Shown here: positions 56,317 to 64,000 of the stretch, piece after piece
How the letters are laid out: the number at the start of each line of letters is the position of its first letter
Position numbering within the stretch: position 1 is the stretch's first letter
Source of the DNA: Paenibacillus sp. JQZ6Y-1
GTDB lineage: Bacteria > Bacillota > Bacilli > Paenibacillales > Paenibacillaceae
Reading direction: 5' to 3'
Length of the DNA stretch: 64,000 bases
Assembly: GCF_040719145.1 (NCBI RefSeq)
Contig: NZ_JBFDUZ010000003.1
Span: 62,001-126,000, forward strand
Notes under the pieces: model-generated
The model's database searches: none
The model's input: the letters and a program-made list of their open reading frames with translations, nothing else
Told to the model about the DNA's origin: nothing
Translations under genes and position numbers: made by a program

Positions 56317-57138
56317 TTATTTGTTATTTTGCTGTTTGTCTGTAGTAGATTGACTAGATGTATTGTTGCTTTCTTTTTTCGACTCAGACTTCGCCTTTGC
56401 TGCTGAATCAGAATGATTGTTGGTAGTGGAAGTTGCTTTTTCACTAGCTTTATCGCTTTGATTGGATGAAGTATTGGTGGATGAGTTTTCATTTCCATCG
56501 CCTACATCCTTACTACTACCGCTTTTTAGCAAGCGTACTTCTTTCGCATAATTCAATGCCCAGATTACAGATTTGGAATCGCTAAGTTTGACAAGTACAC
56601 CGATAGCTGTAATGTCACTCCCTGTTTTTTGTACACTATTTACAGTGACATCTTTAAGTAAAATTTTAGTTGTTCGTTTGTCTCCAGCCTGCCCTTTATC
56701 TCCTGCCTGCTGTGAATCGTAAGAGTACAGAATATCGACCTTATCGTATGCATCAATCTGTTCATCGAATACAGCCATTGGTGCTCTCATCATCACTTGA
56801 CGATAATCACCTTTGACAAAGGTATTGTTTCGCAATACGGAAGTGGTAATGACAGAACCTTTGGTGATTGGCACAACCGATATTTTATTGGCAAGTTGCT
56901 GCTGATTGATAATCAATGAATCCATCATATATTTGCGTGGAATCTCTTGATCCGTCAGTAGTGAGGAATTGATGACTGTACCTGCTGGAATATCTTCAGC
57001 CGCTACCTGAACCGTAACAAATTCACCCAAGCTAGCTTTTGTTTCTCGCATATAGGTAGAAAACAAAATGACAGCTACAGCTCCGAGTACGATTGCCAGT
57101 AGCATAAATACAAATGCGCGTTTTTTGGATTCAAACAT
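56317..57138 (-). CDS. cpaB: CpaB/RcpC-like SAF-domain pilus protein
   Basis: A 273-residue protein with an N-terminal helix (9-28) and a SAF/CpaB domain: VTVQVAAEDIPAGTVINSSLLTDQEIPRKYM near residue 43 and ITKGSVITTSVLRNN near 92. The C-terminal 70 residues are a Ser/Asn/Lys low-complexity tail. In Gram-negatives CpaB sits in the periplasm by the secretin; Firmicute Tad systems lack a secretin, so here it may link membrane and wall. ATG 57138 overlaps the prepilin peptidase stop by eight bases, with AAGGTGG upstream. Confidence 0.85.
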   Translation of the reverse strand: MFESKKRAFVFMLLAIVLGAVAVILFSTYMRETKASLGEFVTVQVAAEDIPAGTVINSSLLTDQEIPRKYMMDSLIINQQQLANKISVVPITKGSVITTSVLRNNTFVKGDYRQVMMRAPMAVFDEQIDAYDKVDILYSYDSQQAGDKGQAGDKRTTKILLKDVTVNSVQKTGSDITAIGVLVKLSDSKSVIWALNYAKEVRLLKSGSSKDVGDGNENSSTNTSSNQSDKASEKATSTTNNHSDSAAKAKSESKKESNNTSSQSTTDKQQNNK

Positions 57139-57598
57139 GAGCTTCGGCCACCTTCTGTAATAATGCTATAAGTAAAATTGTGCTCATTCCTATAAATGGT
57201 GCTAAAGGTAATTCTGCCGGAATTTTTAATTTGTCCGGAGCTACTCTCTTCAAAATAAGTAGCGGCCATGCCAGCAGTGCTGCCAGTGGAAAGGTAAACA
57301 GAAATGCCCAGATTCCTACTGACCATCCGAGGTATGCACCGATCATGGCAAACAACTTAATATCTCCACCACCAAGTTTTCCTTTGCTTATTATCGCTAA
57401 CAACAAGGAAATACCCCCGAGACCGATTATTCCAGCAATAGGTTCCCACCATACCAGATCACCTCTCATCCAGTGCCATGACATAAAAATCAAAATTCCG
57501 GGTAATGTAATGATGTCTGGGATCATACGTTTTTTACAATCGGTAACGATACATATGATTAACAAAAGAAAAAAAACAATTTGAAAGGCATGATCCAT
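57131..57598 (-). CDS. tadV: Prepilin peptidase TadV (A24 family)
   Basis: A 155-residue aspartic membrane peptidase lacking the N-terminal methylase domain, the short TadV/CpaA form. The two catalytic Asp are in IVTDCKKRMIPD near residue 19 (first Asp followed by the basic loop) and in KLGGGDIKLFAMIG near 75 (GxGD motif). Six predicted helices. It cleaves Flp and the TadE-type pseudopilins after the Gly of their leaders. ATG 57598 follows GGGAGACAGAG. First gene of the Tad cluster. Confidence 0.92.
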   Translation of the reverse strand: MDHAFQIVFFLLLIICIVTDCKKRMIPDIITLPGILIFMSWHWMRGDLVWWEPIAGIIGLGGISLLLAIISKGKLGGGDIKLFAMIGAYLGWSVGIWAFLFTFPLAALLAWPLLILKRVAPDKLKIPAELPLAPFIGMSTILLIALLQKVAEAHV

Positions 57599-58108
57599 CT
57601 CTGTCTCCCATGAAGTTGAAATTGTATTTCTGATTCCTGAATAAGTTTTACATGTTTTATTGTGTCCGAATTGTTACACGGGGTAAATAGAGCCATCTTC
57701 CCAGTATAAGGAAAATATAGATACTAACTTATAGTAAAATGCCGTTTTTGCTCTTTTTTTTACCAATAAAAGGTTACAAAGCTGTCTCTTTTGGGTAGGT
57801 TCAAGTAATTTCGACAAAAATATAGTTAGATTTCTATTTTGCTAAGTCTAAGGTTTGAATTCAGAAAGGTTCTAGGAACCTAGGAAAAATGAATTAATTT
57901 TATGCATTTTTATTATTTATTTTAAATAACGAAAATAATTTCATTATGCATGATATGAAATTATATACTTATAAAATTTGTAAAATTTGAGACAATAGGC
58001 TCTATTTTATTACACGAATATGTAAATGTATTCCTCTAATATGAAAATAAAGTATACCAACAACACAAAATCTACTACGTTTTGTGGTAATAGTGTGCAA
58101 ACATAAAT
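57599..58108. other. AT-rich leader region upstream of the Tad cluster
   Basis: About 510 bases with no gene. It must hold the Tad promoter, but no canonical pair is evident. A perfect dyad AGGTTC-TAG-GAACCT and a direct repeat CTAGGAA-C-CTAGGAA overlap near 57868-57887, a candidate regulator site. Long A/T tracts are frequent. Confidence 0.4.
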
Positions 58109-58160
58109 AAAAGGAAGTCTGCCTTATGCTCATCTAAGCAAAAAACAGACTTCCTTTTTA
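58109..58160. terminator. Terminator downstream of the EamA gene
   Basis: AAAAGGAAGTCTG and CAGACTTCCTTTT form a perfect 13-bp stem with a 24-base loop, and T-runs on both strands. It is about 120 bases past the leftward EamA stop. Confidence 0.75.
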
Positions 58161-58277
58161 TTACGCCTTGTATTCATTTATGATCAAACATACAACATCC
58201 ATTCATCCTATCACGCACAATACTTCTCACCTACCACACCAAACCACTCAACTACATCAACCGTAGAGTGATCACGT

Positions 58278-59429
58278 TCACCCTTGCTTACACTCTGAAC
58301 GTACACTCAGCACATCCGATGCTCGCGACTGACTCGCATCTTCCAAAATAGCCTTGGCTCGCTGCTTCCGGTTCACCAGTCCAATCCCAATCGCGATCAG
58401 TACTAAACCAGCGAACAGCGTCATCGTTACCATCTCGCCCAGCAGGAAAATACTAAATACATTCGCTAGCACTGGAATCGCGAACGTATACGATCCAACG
58501 GTACTCGCTTCCCCACTGTTCAGCAGCTTGAAGTACACGAGCCAGCCGCCAGCGATCACGAATACTGAGATGAACAGCAGAATGCCGGTAAACTGCGGTG
58601 TCCAGTGAATATCTTGCCAGTTCTCCGTACCGGCTCCCAGCGCCATCAATACAACGCCGCCAATAAGCAATTGCATCGTTAATGCCCATAATGAGTCGAT
58701 GCGTGCGCTCTGTTTCTTCATATAAATGGTGCCGATTGCCCAGCACAGTGCCGAAGCAATCGCCATCATAATACCAAATGGCGACAATTCGCCCCCCAGA
58801 CCGCCAGAGCTGATCACCGCTACACCAGCGAAGCCGCACAGCAGACCTATCGCTTTCATCATATACATACGCTCACCGAGCCACATCCATGAGAATAATC
58901 CCAACAATACCGGCTGTAAGAACACAATGGTCGAGAACAATCCGGCTGGCAAATAGCCGATACCAATCGTCTGCAATCCATAGTATCCGACAATATTAAA
59001 AATCGCCAGCACGGTGTATATGTGCCAATTGCGTTTCCATTGCAATGTCGAGCGATTGCGTAATGCCAGTGCCAGCAGTAGCACGCCGCCAATCAATGTA
59101 CGCAGGCCAGAGAACAAGAGCGGCGGCACATCCGGTAGCGCCAGCTTGGTCAGCGGCCAGTTGATTCCCCAGATGGTAACGAGGAACAGTACGAGCAGTA
59201 GCGTTGTTTTAGGAGATAGCCCCTTGCTCTCTTGCTCTTGATTCGTTGCATTCAGCTTTTCCATTTTGCGTAATTCGCTACTCTGCCCGATCATCTGGCG
59301 CTTACGTTTTCCTTTCCATGACAAGCCAGTAGTCGTACCTCCATTGGACTGGCGTTGTATAGAATCTACTGAATGACCATGCCTAGAGGATGACGGATGA
59401 TTGCCTGTATCTGTTGAATATTCGTTCAT
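58278..59429 (-). CDS. EamA/DMT-family transporter with long N-terminal tail
   Basis: A 383-residue exporter with ten predicted helices in two EamA repeats. TIWGINWPLTKLALPDVPPLLFSGLRTLIGG marks the first repeat, and ALCWAIGTIYMKKQSARIDSLWALTMQLLIGG the second. Members export amino acids, nucleosides or other metabolites. The first 70 residues are hydrophilic (Ser/Gln/Lys-rich) and not part of the family. The upstream ATG 59429 has a good GGAGAG site, whereas the internal ATG at residue 56 has none, so the tail is probably real. It is divergent from the LysR gene, which likely controls it. Confidence 0.87.
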   Translation of the reverse strand: MNEYSTDTGNHPSSSRHGHSVDSIQRQSNGGTTTGLSWKGKRKRQMIGQSSELRKMEKLNATNQEQESKGLSPKTTLLLVLFLVTIWGINWPLTKLALPDVPPLLFSGLRTLIGGVLLLALALRNRSTLQWKRNWHIYTVLAIFNIVGYYGLQTIGIGYLPAGLFSTIVFLQPVLLGLFSWMWLGERMYMMKAIGLLCGFAGVAVISSGGLGGELSPFGIMMAIASALCWAIGTIYMKKQSARIDSLWALTMQLLIGGVVLMALGAGTENWQDIHWTPQFTGILLFISVFVIAGGWLVYFKLLNSGEASTVGSYTFAIPVLANVFSIFLLGEMVTMTLFAGLVLIAIGIGLVNRKQRAKAILEDASQSRASDVLSVRSECKQG

Positions 59430-59546
59430 ACCCTTTCTCTCCTATCCATATGTTCAAATGTACGTATCTCTTTCTATATTTATGTTAACTTTTTTGTTAT
59501 GATAAATAAAATGAATCTTTTTCATGAAGGAGATAACGATTTTGTT

Positions 59547-60425
59547 ATGACCATTACACAGATTATGATTTTTGTACGTGTAGCAGAAACGTTAAATTTT
59601 ACACAGGCTGCACAGGAGCTGCATATGACACAGCCAGCAGTCAGTCATGCTATTGCCAGTATTGAAAATGAACTGGATGTACAGCTGCTGCTGCGTGACC
59701 GCAAAAAGGGCGTGCTGCTTACCGATGTCGGACAACGCGTTGTACGTGAATTCCGCTCGATTTTGCAAAGCATGAATCGGGTGGAGCAGCAGGTCGCTGC
59801 GGAAAAAGGTCTGGAAGTCGGTACGATCACGGTCGGCGCTTTTCCGTCGGCGTCGGCGTATTTTCTGCCACCGATTATCCACGAGATTCAGCAAAATTAT
59901 CCCAAGCTCATCTTTGATCTGCATGAAGGCTCTACCAATGAAGTAAAGGAATGGGTGCATAGTCGCCGTTTGGATGCGGGCATTATTCTATTACCTGATC
60001 CGCTGGTCGATGCCATTCCGCTGCACTCTGACCATATGGTTCTGTTACTGCCAGACAACCATCCCCTGCAAAAGCAGCCGCAGATTACCATCCGGCATCT
60101 GCACGAGCAGGATATGATCCTATGCAAAGGTGGTCATGAGGTGGCGATTATGGAAGCATTTGACCAAGAGAAAAGCCAACTCAAAATCCGCTTTACCACT
60201 CACAATGTCAGTACGCTCGTGCATATGGTACGGCAAGGATTGGGCATCGGCATCGTATCCGATCTAGCACTGTCAATGTTCCCACATGAGCTGGTCGTCA
60301 AGCCCGTATATCCTGTTATTCAGCGGCAAATTGGTATTGCCGTACCTTCGCTAGAGCAAGCTTCACTGGCAACACGGCTGTTTATCAAGACGGCGCAGGA
60401 GTTGTTTGCAACCGAACCGGTATAA
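59547..60425 (+). CDS. LysR-family transcriptional regulator
   Basis: A 292-residue LysR-type regulator. The winged helix-turn-helix lies near residues 5-60 (NFTQAAQELHMTQPAVSHAIASIENEL) and the substrate-binding domain follows (about 90-290). Start uncertain: ATG 59547 begins at the usual family position but AAGGAG lies 14 bases upstream, a long spacing; in-frame ATGs at 59499 and 59511 have no ribosome site. It is divergent from the EamA exporter across about 100 bases, the usual LysR-target arrangement. The ligand is unknown. Confidence 0.88.
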   Translation: MTITQIMIFVRVAETLNFTQAAQELHMTQPAVSHAIASIENELDVQLLLRDRKKGVLLTDVGQRVVREFRSILQSMNRVEQQVAAEKGLEVGTITVGAFPSASAYFLPPIIHEIQQNYPKLIFDLHEGSTNEVKEWVHSRRLDAGIILLPDPLVDAIPLHSDHMVLLLPDNHPLQKQPQITIRHLHEQDMILCKGGHEVAIMEAFDQEKSQLKIRFTTHNVSTLVHMVRQGLGIGIVSDLALSMFPHELVVKPVYPVIQRQIGIAVPSLEQASLATRLFIKTAQELFATEPV

Positions 60426-60448
60426 CACCGGACGGATTGCATATTTTT

Positions 60449-60462
60449 TGTAAGCGTTAACA
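60449..60462 (+). promoter_or_regulatory. Perfect cre site upstream of the GH105 gene
   Basis: TGTAAGCGTTAACA matches the CcpA operator consensus TGWAANCGNTNWCA at all 14 positions. It lies about 135 bases before the glycosidase start; a TATACT at 60494-60499 may be the -10 element, which would place the cre near -45. Predicts glucose repression. Confidence 0.78.
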
Positions 60463-60596
60463 AAAATACATAGCATCTGTATGTTATGTCGTTTATACTG
60501 AAGATATATATACAACAGTTGAACAACAGTTTGGCAAAAGATGCTCTACGATGTGTTTTGTCTGTCATTTATCCGTGAAGGGGATGTCGATGCTGC

Positions 60597-62861
60597 ATGA
60601 CCACGTATTTTGATGAACCGCAGAGTATGTATTACCGTTTTGGAGAGGATCAGTCGCAGGTGCTAAAGGTGCTGGCGGAGCGATATATCGGTGCTAACGC
60701 ACAGGCGGACTTTGTATATCGTGCCTTTCAGCGAGAGGGCATATTGCAAACGTCTGCTGGCTTGTATGATCTGAATCTGGGACAGCGATTCCCAGAGGCT
60801 CGTAAAGGGCAGTTGGTATATGCCGCTGGACTGGTCTGGGGTGATGAGGAACGTAATCTGGATGTGCTGCTGCGCTGCTATGGACCTGTGCGCTTTTTCT
60901 TTAACGGAGCGCTGCATTACCGTTCCAACGTTATGGAGGAGCTAGAGCCAGATGCTACGGTGAAGACGTCGATTGACATCAAGCCAGGCTGGAATACGCT
61001 GCTGTTGGAAATGAAATATACACCTGCTGGCTTTGGCTGCCAATTCGGATCGGATGAAGGCAAGGTACGAATTCTGAATGTGGTATCCCCTTTTGCGGAA
61101 CGTGCAGGGCAGGCTGGCTGGGCGTACTCGGAACCGTTTCCCCCAGATCGCAACATACAACCGGAATCATTGGATCTGTTCGGTCAAGAGCAGGATAACG
61201 GTCTGCAATGGTTGCCGCGTCAGACGTGGAATGAGCAGGAGCAGACACTGCCTCCGCTAGAACGCATGTATGGTCGGACGGTGAATCAGAGTGTCTATGC
61301 GTGGACACGCATTCATCATACCGATCCGCAAAGTCATTCGGTTCGTCTGCACGGTCAAGCAAGCGGTCCCTTACACATCTGGCTACAACAGCAAGAAGCG
61401 GTGAAATTGGAACAGGCGGGAAGCTTCGATGTGACCGTTCCGATTCATTTTGGCTTGAACGATCTGCTGGTATGCAGTACCTGCAGCAATGCAGAAGCAC
61501 CGTGGCAATTCACGATACATGTAGATGGCAAAGAACAGACCCTACAGCCAGAATTACCGTGGCGTATCCGCGGAACAGGTGAGGAAAATTGGTTGTATGC
61601 CGGACCGTTTGCTCATGGAGCGGAACCTGCACCGGAATGGATGAACCGGATGGATCGACTGTATGATTGCGATGGCAGCTCCGTTTCGCAGCATACATAT
61701 TGGCGGCTGGATCGTCCGGGGACATGGATTCGACCATATTATGAAAATGCCATGCTCAGCAACAAATGGACGGTTGGACAGGTGACCAATTACGGACGCT
61801 GGGACTACCCGCTCGGTGTTACCATTTATGGATTGCTGCGAGCAGGGAACTACTTGAATCGTCCAGATATTGTCCGTTATGCTGCCGAGCATGTGCAATC
61901 CTGTACTGTAATGTACGAGTATTCGCTGTGGGATCGGGAGCAGTATGGCTTCCCTGCAATCAATCAGCAGCTCGTCATGCTGAAAATGCTGGATAATTGC
62001 GGCTCATTCGGCTCCGCGATGCTGCAAGCGTATGCTGCTTGCGAAGAGCCTACCTTTTTGCCTATTGCGGATCGGATTGCTGACTTTATGCTCACCCGAT
62101 TGGAGCGGCAACCGGATGGTGCCTTTTACCGGAAATGTATTGGCGAATATGCTGCGAATACGATGTGGGCGGATGATCTGTATATGAGTACACCGTTTCT
62201 CGTTCGGTATGCCAAATTGACGGGTCGCACGGAAGCACTGGATGAGGCAGCACGCCAGTTTCTATTGTTCCGTAAATACCTGTATATGCCGGAGCAGCAG
62301 ATCATGTCGCATGTGTATGATTTTAAATACAATCAGGCGACTCAGGTTCCATGGGGGCGCGGCAATGGCTGGACACTGTTCTCCTTGTCGGAAGTATTGG
62401 AAGCGTTACCAGAGCAGCATGCACAACGTGACGAATTGATCGCATTTTTCAATGATCTGTGTGCGGGGTATGCTGCATTGCAGGCAGATAGCGGACTATG
62501 GCATCAAGTACTAAACGAGCCAGATACGTATGAAGAAGCATCGTGTACAGCGATGTTTGCCTATGGCTTCGCACGCGGAGTTCGCTTTGGCTGGCTACGT
62601 GATCCGGGTATGTATACAGCCGCCGCTCAACAGGCATGGAATGGGCTGACCCGTTACGCCATCGACCGTCAAGGTAATGTGCATGGTGTATGCAGCGGCT
62701 CCCGATATGCCTTTACACCGGAATATTATGATCGTGATCTGCGTACGGTGACCAATGATAATCATGGCATTGGTATTATGATGCTGGCTGGAACAGAAGT
62801 CGCGCGGATGAAGCAGCATCTGGGACAGACGATTGGCGTATCGGATGGCATTTTGTCGTAG
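60597..62861 (+). CDS. GH105-type unsaturated glucuronyl/rhamnogalacturonyl hydrolase, extended
   Basis: 754 residues. The C-terminal half (about 385-750) is an (alpha/alpha)6-barrel of the GH88/GH105 group: MWADDLYMSTPFLVRYAKLTG near 522 with the catalytic Asp, VPWGRGNGW near 585, and EASCTAMFAYGFARGVRFGW near 643. These hydrolases remove unsaturated uronic acid from pectin fragments after lyase action. The N-terminal 370 residues are beta-rich and unassigned; they are absent from stand-alone YteR-like enzymes. No signal peptide, so cytosolic. ATG 60597 lies 12 bases after GAAGGGG. It stands alone, behind a perfect cre site. Confidence 0.82.
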   Translation: MTTYFDEPQSMYYRFGEDQSQVLKVLAERYIGANAQADFVYRAFQREGILQTSAGLYDLNLGQRFPEARKGQLVYAAGLVWGDEERNLDVLLRCYGPVRFFFNGALHYRSNVMEELEPDATVKTSIDIKPGWNTLLLEMKYTPAGFGCQFGSDEGKVRILNVVSPFAERAGQAGWAYSEPFPPDRNIQPESLDLFGQEQDNGLQWLPRQTWNEQEQTLPPLERMYGRTVNQSVYAWTRIHHTDPQSHSVRLHGQASGPLHIWLQQQEAVKLEQAGSFDVTVPIHFGLNDLLVCSTCSNAEAPWQFTIHVDGKEQTLQPELPWRIRGTGEENWLYAGPFAHGAEPAPEWMNRMDRLYDCDGSSVSQHTYWRLDRPGTWIRPYYENAMLSNKWTVGQVTNYGRWDYPLGVTIYGLLRAGNYLNRPDIVRYAAEHVQSCTVMYEYSLWDREQYGFPAINQQLVMLKMLDNCGSFGSAMLQAYAACEEPTFLPIADRIADFMLTRLERQPDGAFYRKCIGEYAANTMWADDLYMSTPFLVRYAKLTGRTEALDEAARQFLLFRKYLYMPEQQIMSHVYDFKYNQATQVPWGRGNGWTLFSLSEVLEALPEQHAQRDELIAFFNDLCAGYAALQADSGLWHQVLNEPDTYEEASCTAMFAYGFARGVRFGWLRDPGMYTAAAQQAWNGLTRYAIDRQGNVHGVCSGSRYAFTPEYYDRDLRTVTNDNHGIGIMMLAGTEVARMKQHLGQTIGVSDGILS

Positions 62862-62909
62862 GGCTATTGTTCATTCTGGAAGCATCTGCAACAAATGACT
62901 TTGCATATC

Positions 62910-62960
62910 AAAAGCCGGATACAATGGCGGGTTTGTTTCCCGTTTGTATCCGGCTTTTCT
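62910..62960. terminator. Terminator between the GH105 gene and clpB
   Basis: AAAAGCCGGATACA and TGTATCCGGCTTTT form a perfect 14-bp stem with a 21-base loop containing an inner GGCGGG/CCCG pairing. T-runs on both strands suit the convergent gene pair. Confidence 0.85.
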
Positions 62961-63020
62961 TATCACATGTTCTCATTATAATAGATGCTGCTATTCTACG
63001 CTGTATGCAATGCTTCTATC

Positions 63021-64000
63021 TTATAGTGACGTGCCTACTGGATGCGCCGAAGACGCCGCAGCAATCTGTACACGCAATTGCCCATCCTGCACGGTCACAT
63101 CTACTGTGGAACCCGGTAATGCTTCCCCAGCAATCAATGCACGGGCGACCTTCGTTTCCAATGCACGCTGGATAAACCGCTTCAACGGACGCGCACCGTA
63201 TGCGGGGTCAAAGCCTTCGTCTGCAATCAGACTCGCTGCTTCCTCGCTAATCTGCAAGCCAATCTGACGATCATGCAGACGCTGACGCAGCCCTTCCGCC
63301 AGCTTGAGCACAATCTGACGAATCTCGCTGCGGTTCAGTGGCTTGAAGATCACAATATCATCCACCCGATTCAGAAACTCTGGTCGAAAATGACTATTCA
63401 ACTCACGCAGTACCGTTTGCCGTACCGATTCAGGTATATCCCCGTCACGCTCCATCGCATTCAGCAGATGCACGGAGCCAATATTGGATGTCATGATCAC
63501 AATCGTATTTTTAAAATCGACATTGCGTCCCTGCGAATCGGTCAATCGACCATCATCCAGTAATTGCAGCAGCAGGTTGAATACGTCAGGATGTGCCTTC
63601 TCCACTTCATCTAGCAAAATGACCGAATAGGGCTGACGGCGTACCGCTTCGGTCAATTGACCGCCTTCCTCATACCCAACATAGCCCGGAGGCGCGCCGA
63701 CGAGACGGGAAACGCTATGCTTCTCCATATACTCAGACATATCGATACGGATCATATTCTCCTCACGATCAAACAGGGATGCAGCAATCGCTTTGGCAAG
63801 CTCGGTTTTGCCGACACCGGTTGGACCGAGAAACAGGAAGGAACCGATCGGACGATTCGGGTCCTTGATGCCAGCTCGCGAACGGATCACGGCATCGGCA
63901 ACGAGTTGGACCGCTTCCTCTTGACCGACTACTCGCTCATGCAGCACCTCTTCCAAACGCAGCAGCTTCTCGCGCTCGCCCTCGACTAGACGACTAACAG
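63021..64000 (-). CDS. clpB: ClpB chaperone (AAA+ disaggregase), C-terminal part
   Basis: The frame is open to the right window edge, so only the last 326 or so residues are present. They begin in the region [26 protein letters not shown], which precedes the second AAA+ domain. This domain has Walker [15 protein letters not shown], pore loop [12 protein letters not shown], Walker [15 protein letters not shown], sensor 1 MTSNIG, an Arg finger in [13 protein letters not shown] and sensor 2 GARPLKR. The GYVGYEEGG pore loop and lack of a ClpP-docking IGF-type loop in the visible part fit ClpB rather than ClpC/ClpA. Ends with a Ser/Ala-rich tail. ClpB refolds aggregated proteins with DnaK. Confidence 0.92.
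   Translation of the reverse strand, partial: VSRLVEGEREKLLRLEEVLHERVVGQEEAVQLVADAVIRSRAGIKDPNRPIGSFLFLGPTGVGKTELAKAIAASLFDREENMIRIDMSEYMEKHSVSRLVGAPPGYVGYEEGGQLTEAVRRQPYSVILLDEVEKAHPDVFNLLLQLLDDGRLTDSQGRNVDFKNTIVIMTSNIGSVHLLNAMERDGDIPESVRQTVLRELNSHFRPEFLNRVDDIVIFKPLNRSEIRQIVLKLAEGLRQRLHDRQIGLQISEEAASLIADEGFDPAYGARPLKRFIQRALETKVARALIAGEALPGSTVDVTVQDGQLRVQIAAASSAHPVGTSL

Noticed and set aside
57599..58108. Riboswitch upstream of the Tad cluster
   Set aside because: I looked for cyclic-di-GMP-type conserved motifs because pili are often so controlled, but could not match the required conserved bases; only short dyads were seen.
60979..61500. 173-codon frame opposite the GH105 gene
   Set aside because: Shadow of the glycosidase; biased Ser/Pro/Arg composition typical of antisense frames.

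Overview
The window looks like chromosomal DNA of a low-to-mid G+C Firmicute, most likely Paenibacillus or a close relative. This rests on Bacillus-like iol, mntH and efe genes, strong AGGAGG ribosome binding sites, CcpA-type cre sites, S-layer-homology and copper-amine-oxidase-N domains on secreted proteins, and a Gram-positive Tad pilus locus. The genus is an inference. No rRNA, tRNA, CRISPR array, prophage or insertion sequence was seen. Both edges cut genes: a DUF2306 membrane protein on the left and clpB on the right.

Region 1 (1-2.2 kb): end of the DUF2306 gene, a metallo-beta-lactamase-fold hydrolase and an unknown 143-residue protein. Region 2 (2.9-18.1 kb): a complete myo-inositol catabolic locus. 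One leftward unit encodes IolA-B-C-D-H-J, and a second encodes IolE, an IolT-type transporter, IolG and IolI. Between them lie rightward iolR and a small tautomerase gene. Each of the three transcription starts carries a tandem 11-bp IolR-like operator; the iolE promoter also carries a cre site. A second IolR-like regulator lies beyond iolJ, across a repeat-rich gap that holds a 13-copy hexanucleotide array and competing hairpins.

Region 3 (18.2-29 kb): single-gene metabolic and transport units: a GlcP-like MFS carrier, MntH with a putative MntR site, an FAD oxidoreductase, PsiE, a fumarylacetoacetase-fold protein, an M20 dipeptidase, a MalY/PatB-type PLP enzyme and beta-phosphoglucomutase. 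Region 4 (29-34.5 kb): iron acquisition, with FhuF divergent from a Fur-box-controlled efeO-efeB-efeU set. Region 5 (34.6-39.3 kb): a degenerate 16-bp repeat array, an Eis-like acetyltransferase and a murR/rpiR-nagB-nagA amino-sugar operon.

Region 6 (39.9-46.3 kb): a cell-wall amidase and a GerMN lipoprotein, then a GldA/F/G-like ABC module with a DUF4340 protein. Region 7 (46.6-57.6 kb): a leftward Tad (Flp) pilus locus: TadV, CpaB, CpaE, CpaF, TadB, TadC, Flp, TadE, followed by accessory genes. These are a 570-residue secreted glycine-zipper protein, a small AT-rich membrane protein, an internally duplicated SLH lipoprotein and a TadG-like protein; they are the least explained part of the window. 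Region 8 (58.2-64 kb): an EamA exporter divergent from a LysR regulator, a cre-preceded GH105-type glycosidase with a large N-terminal extension, and the 3' part of clpB.
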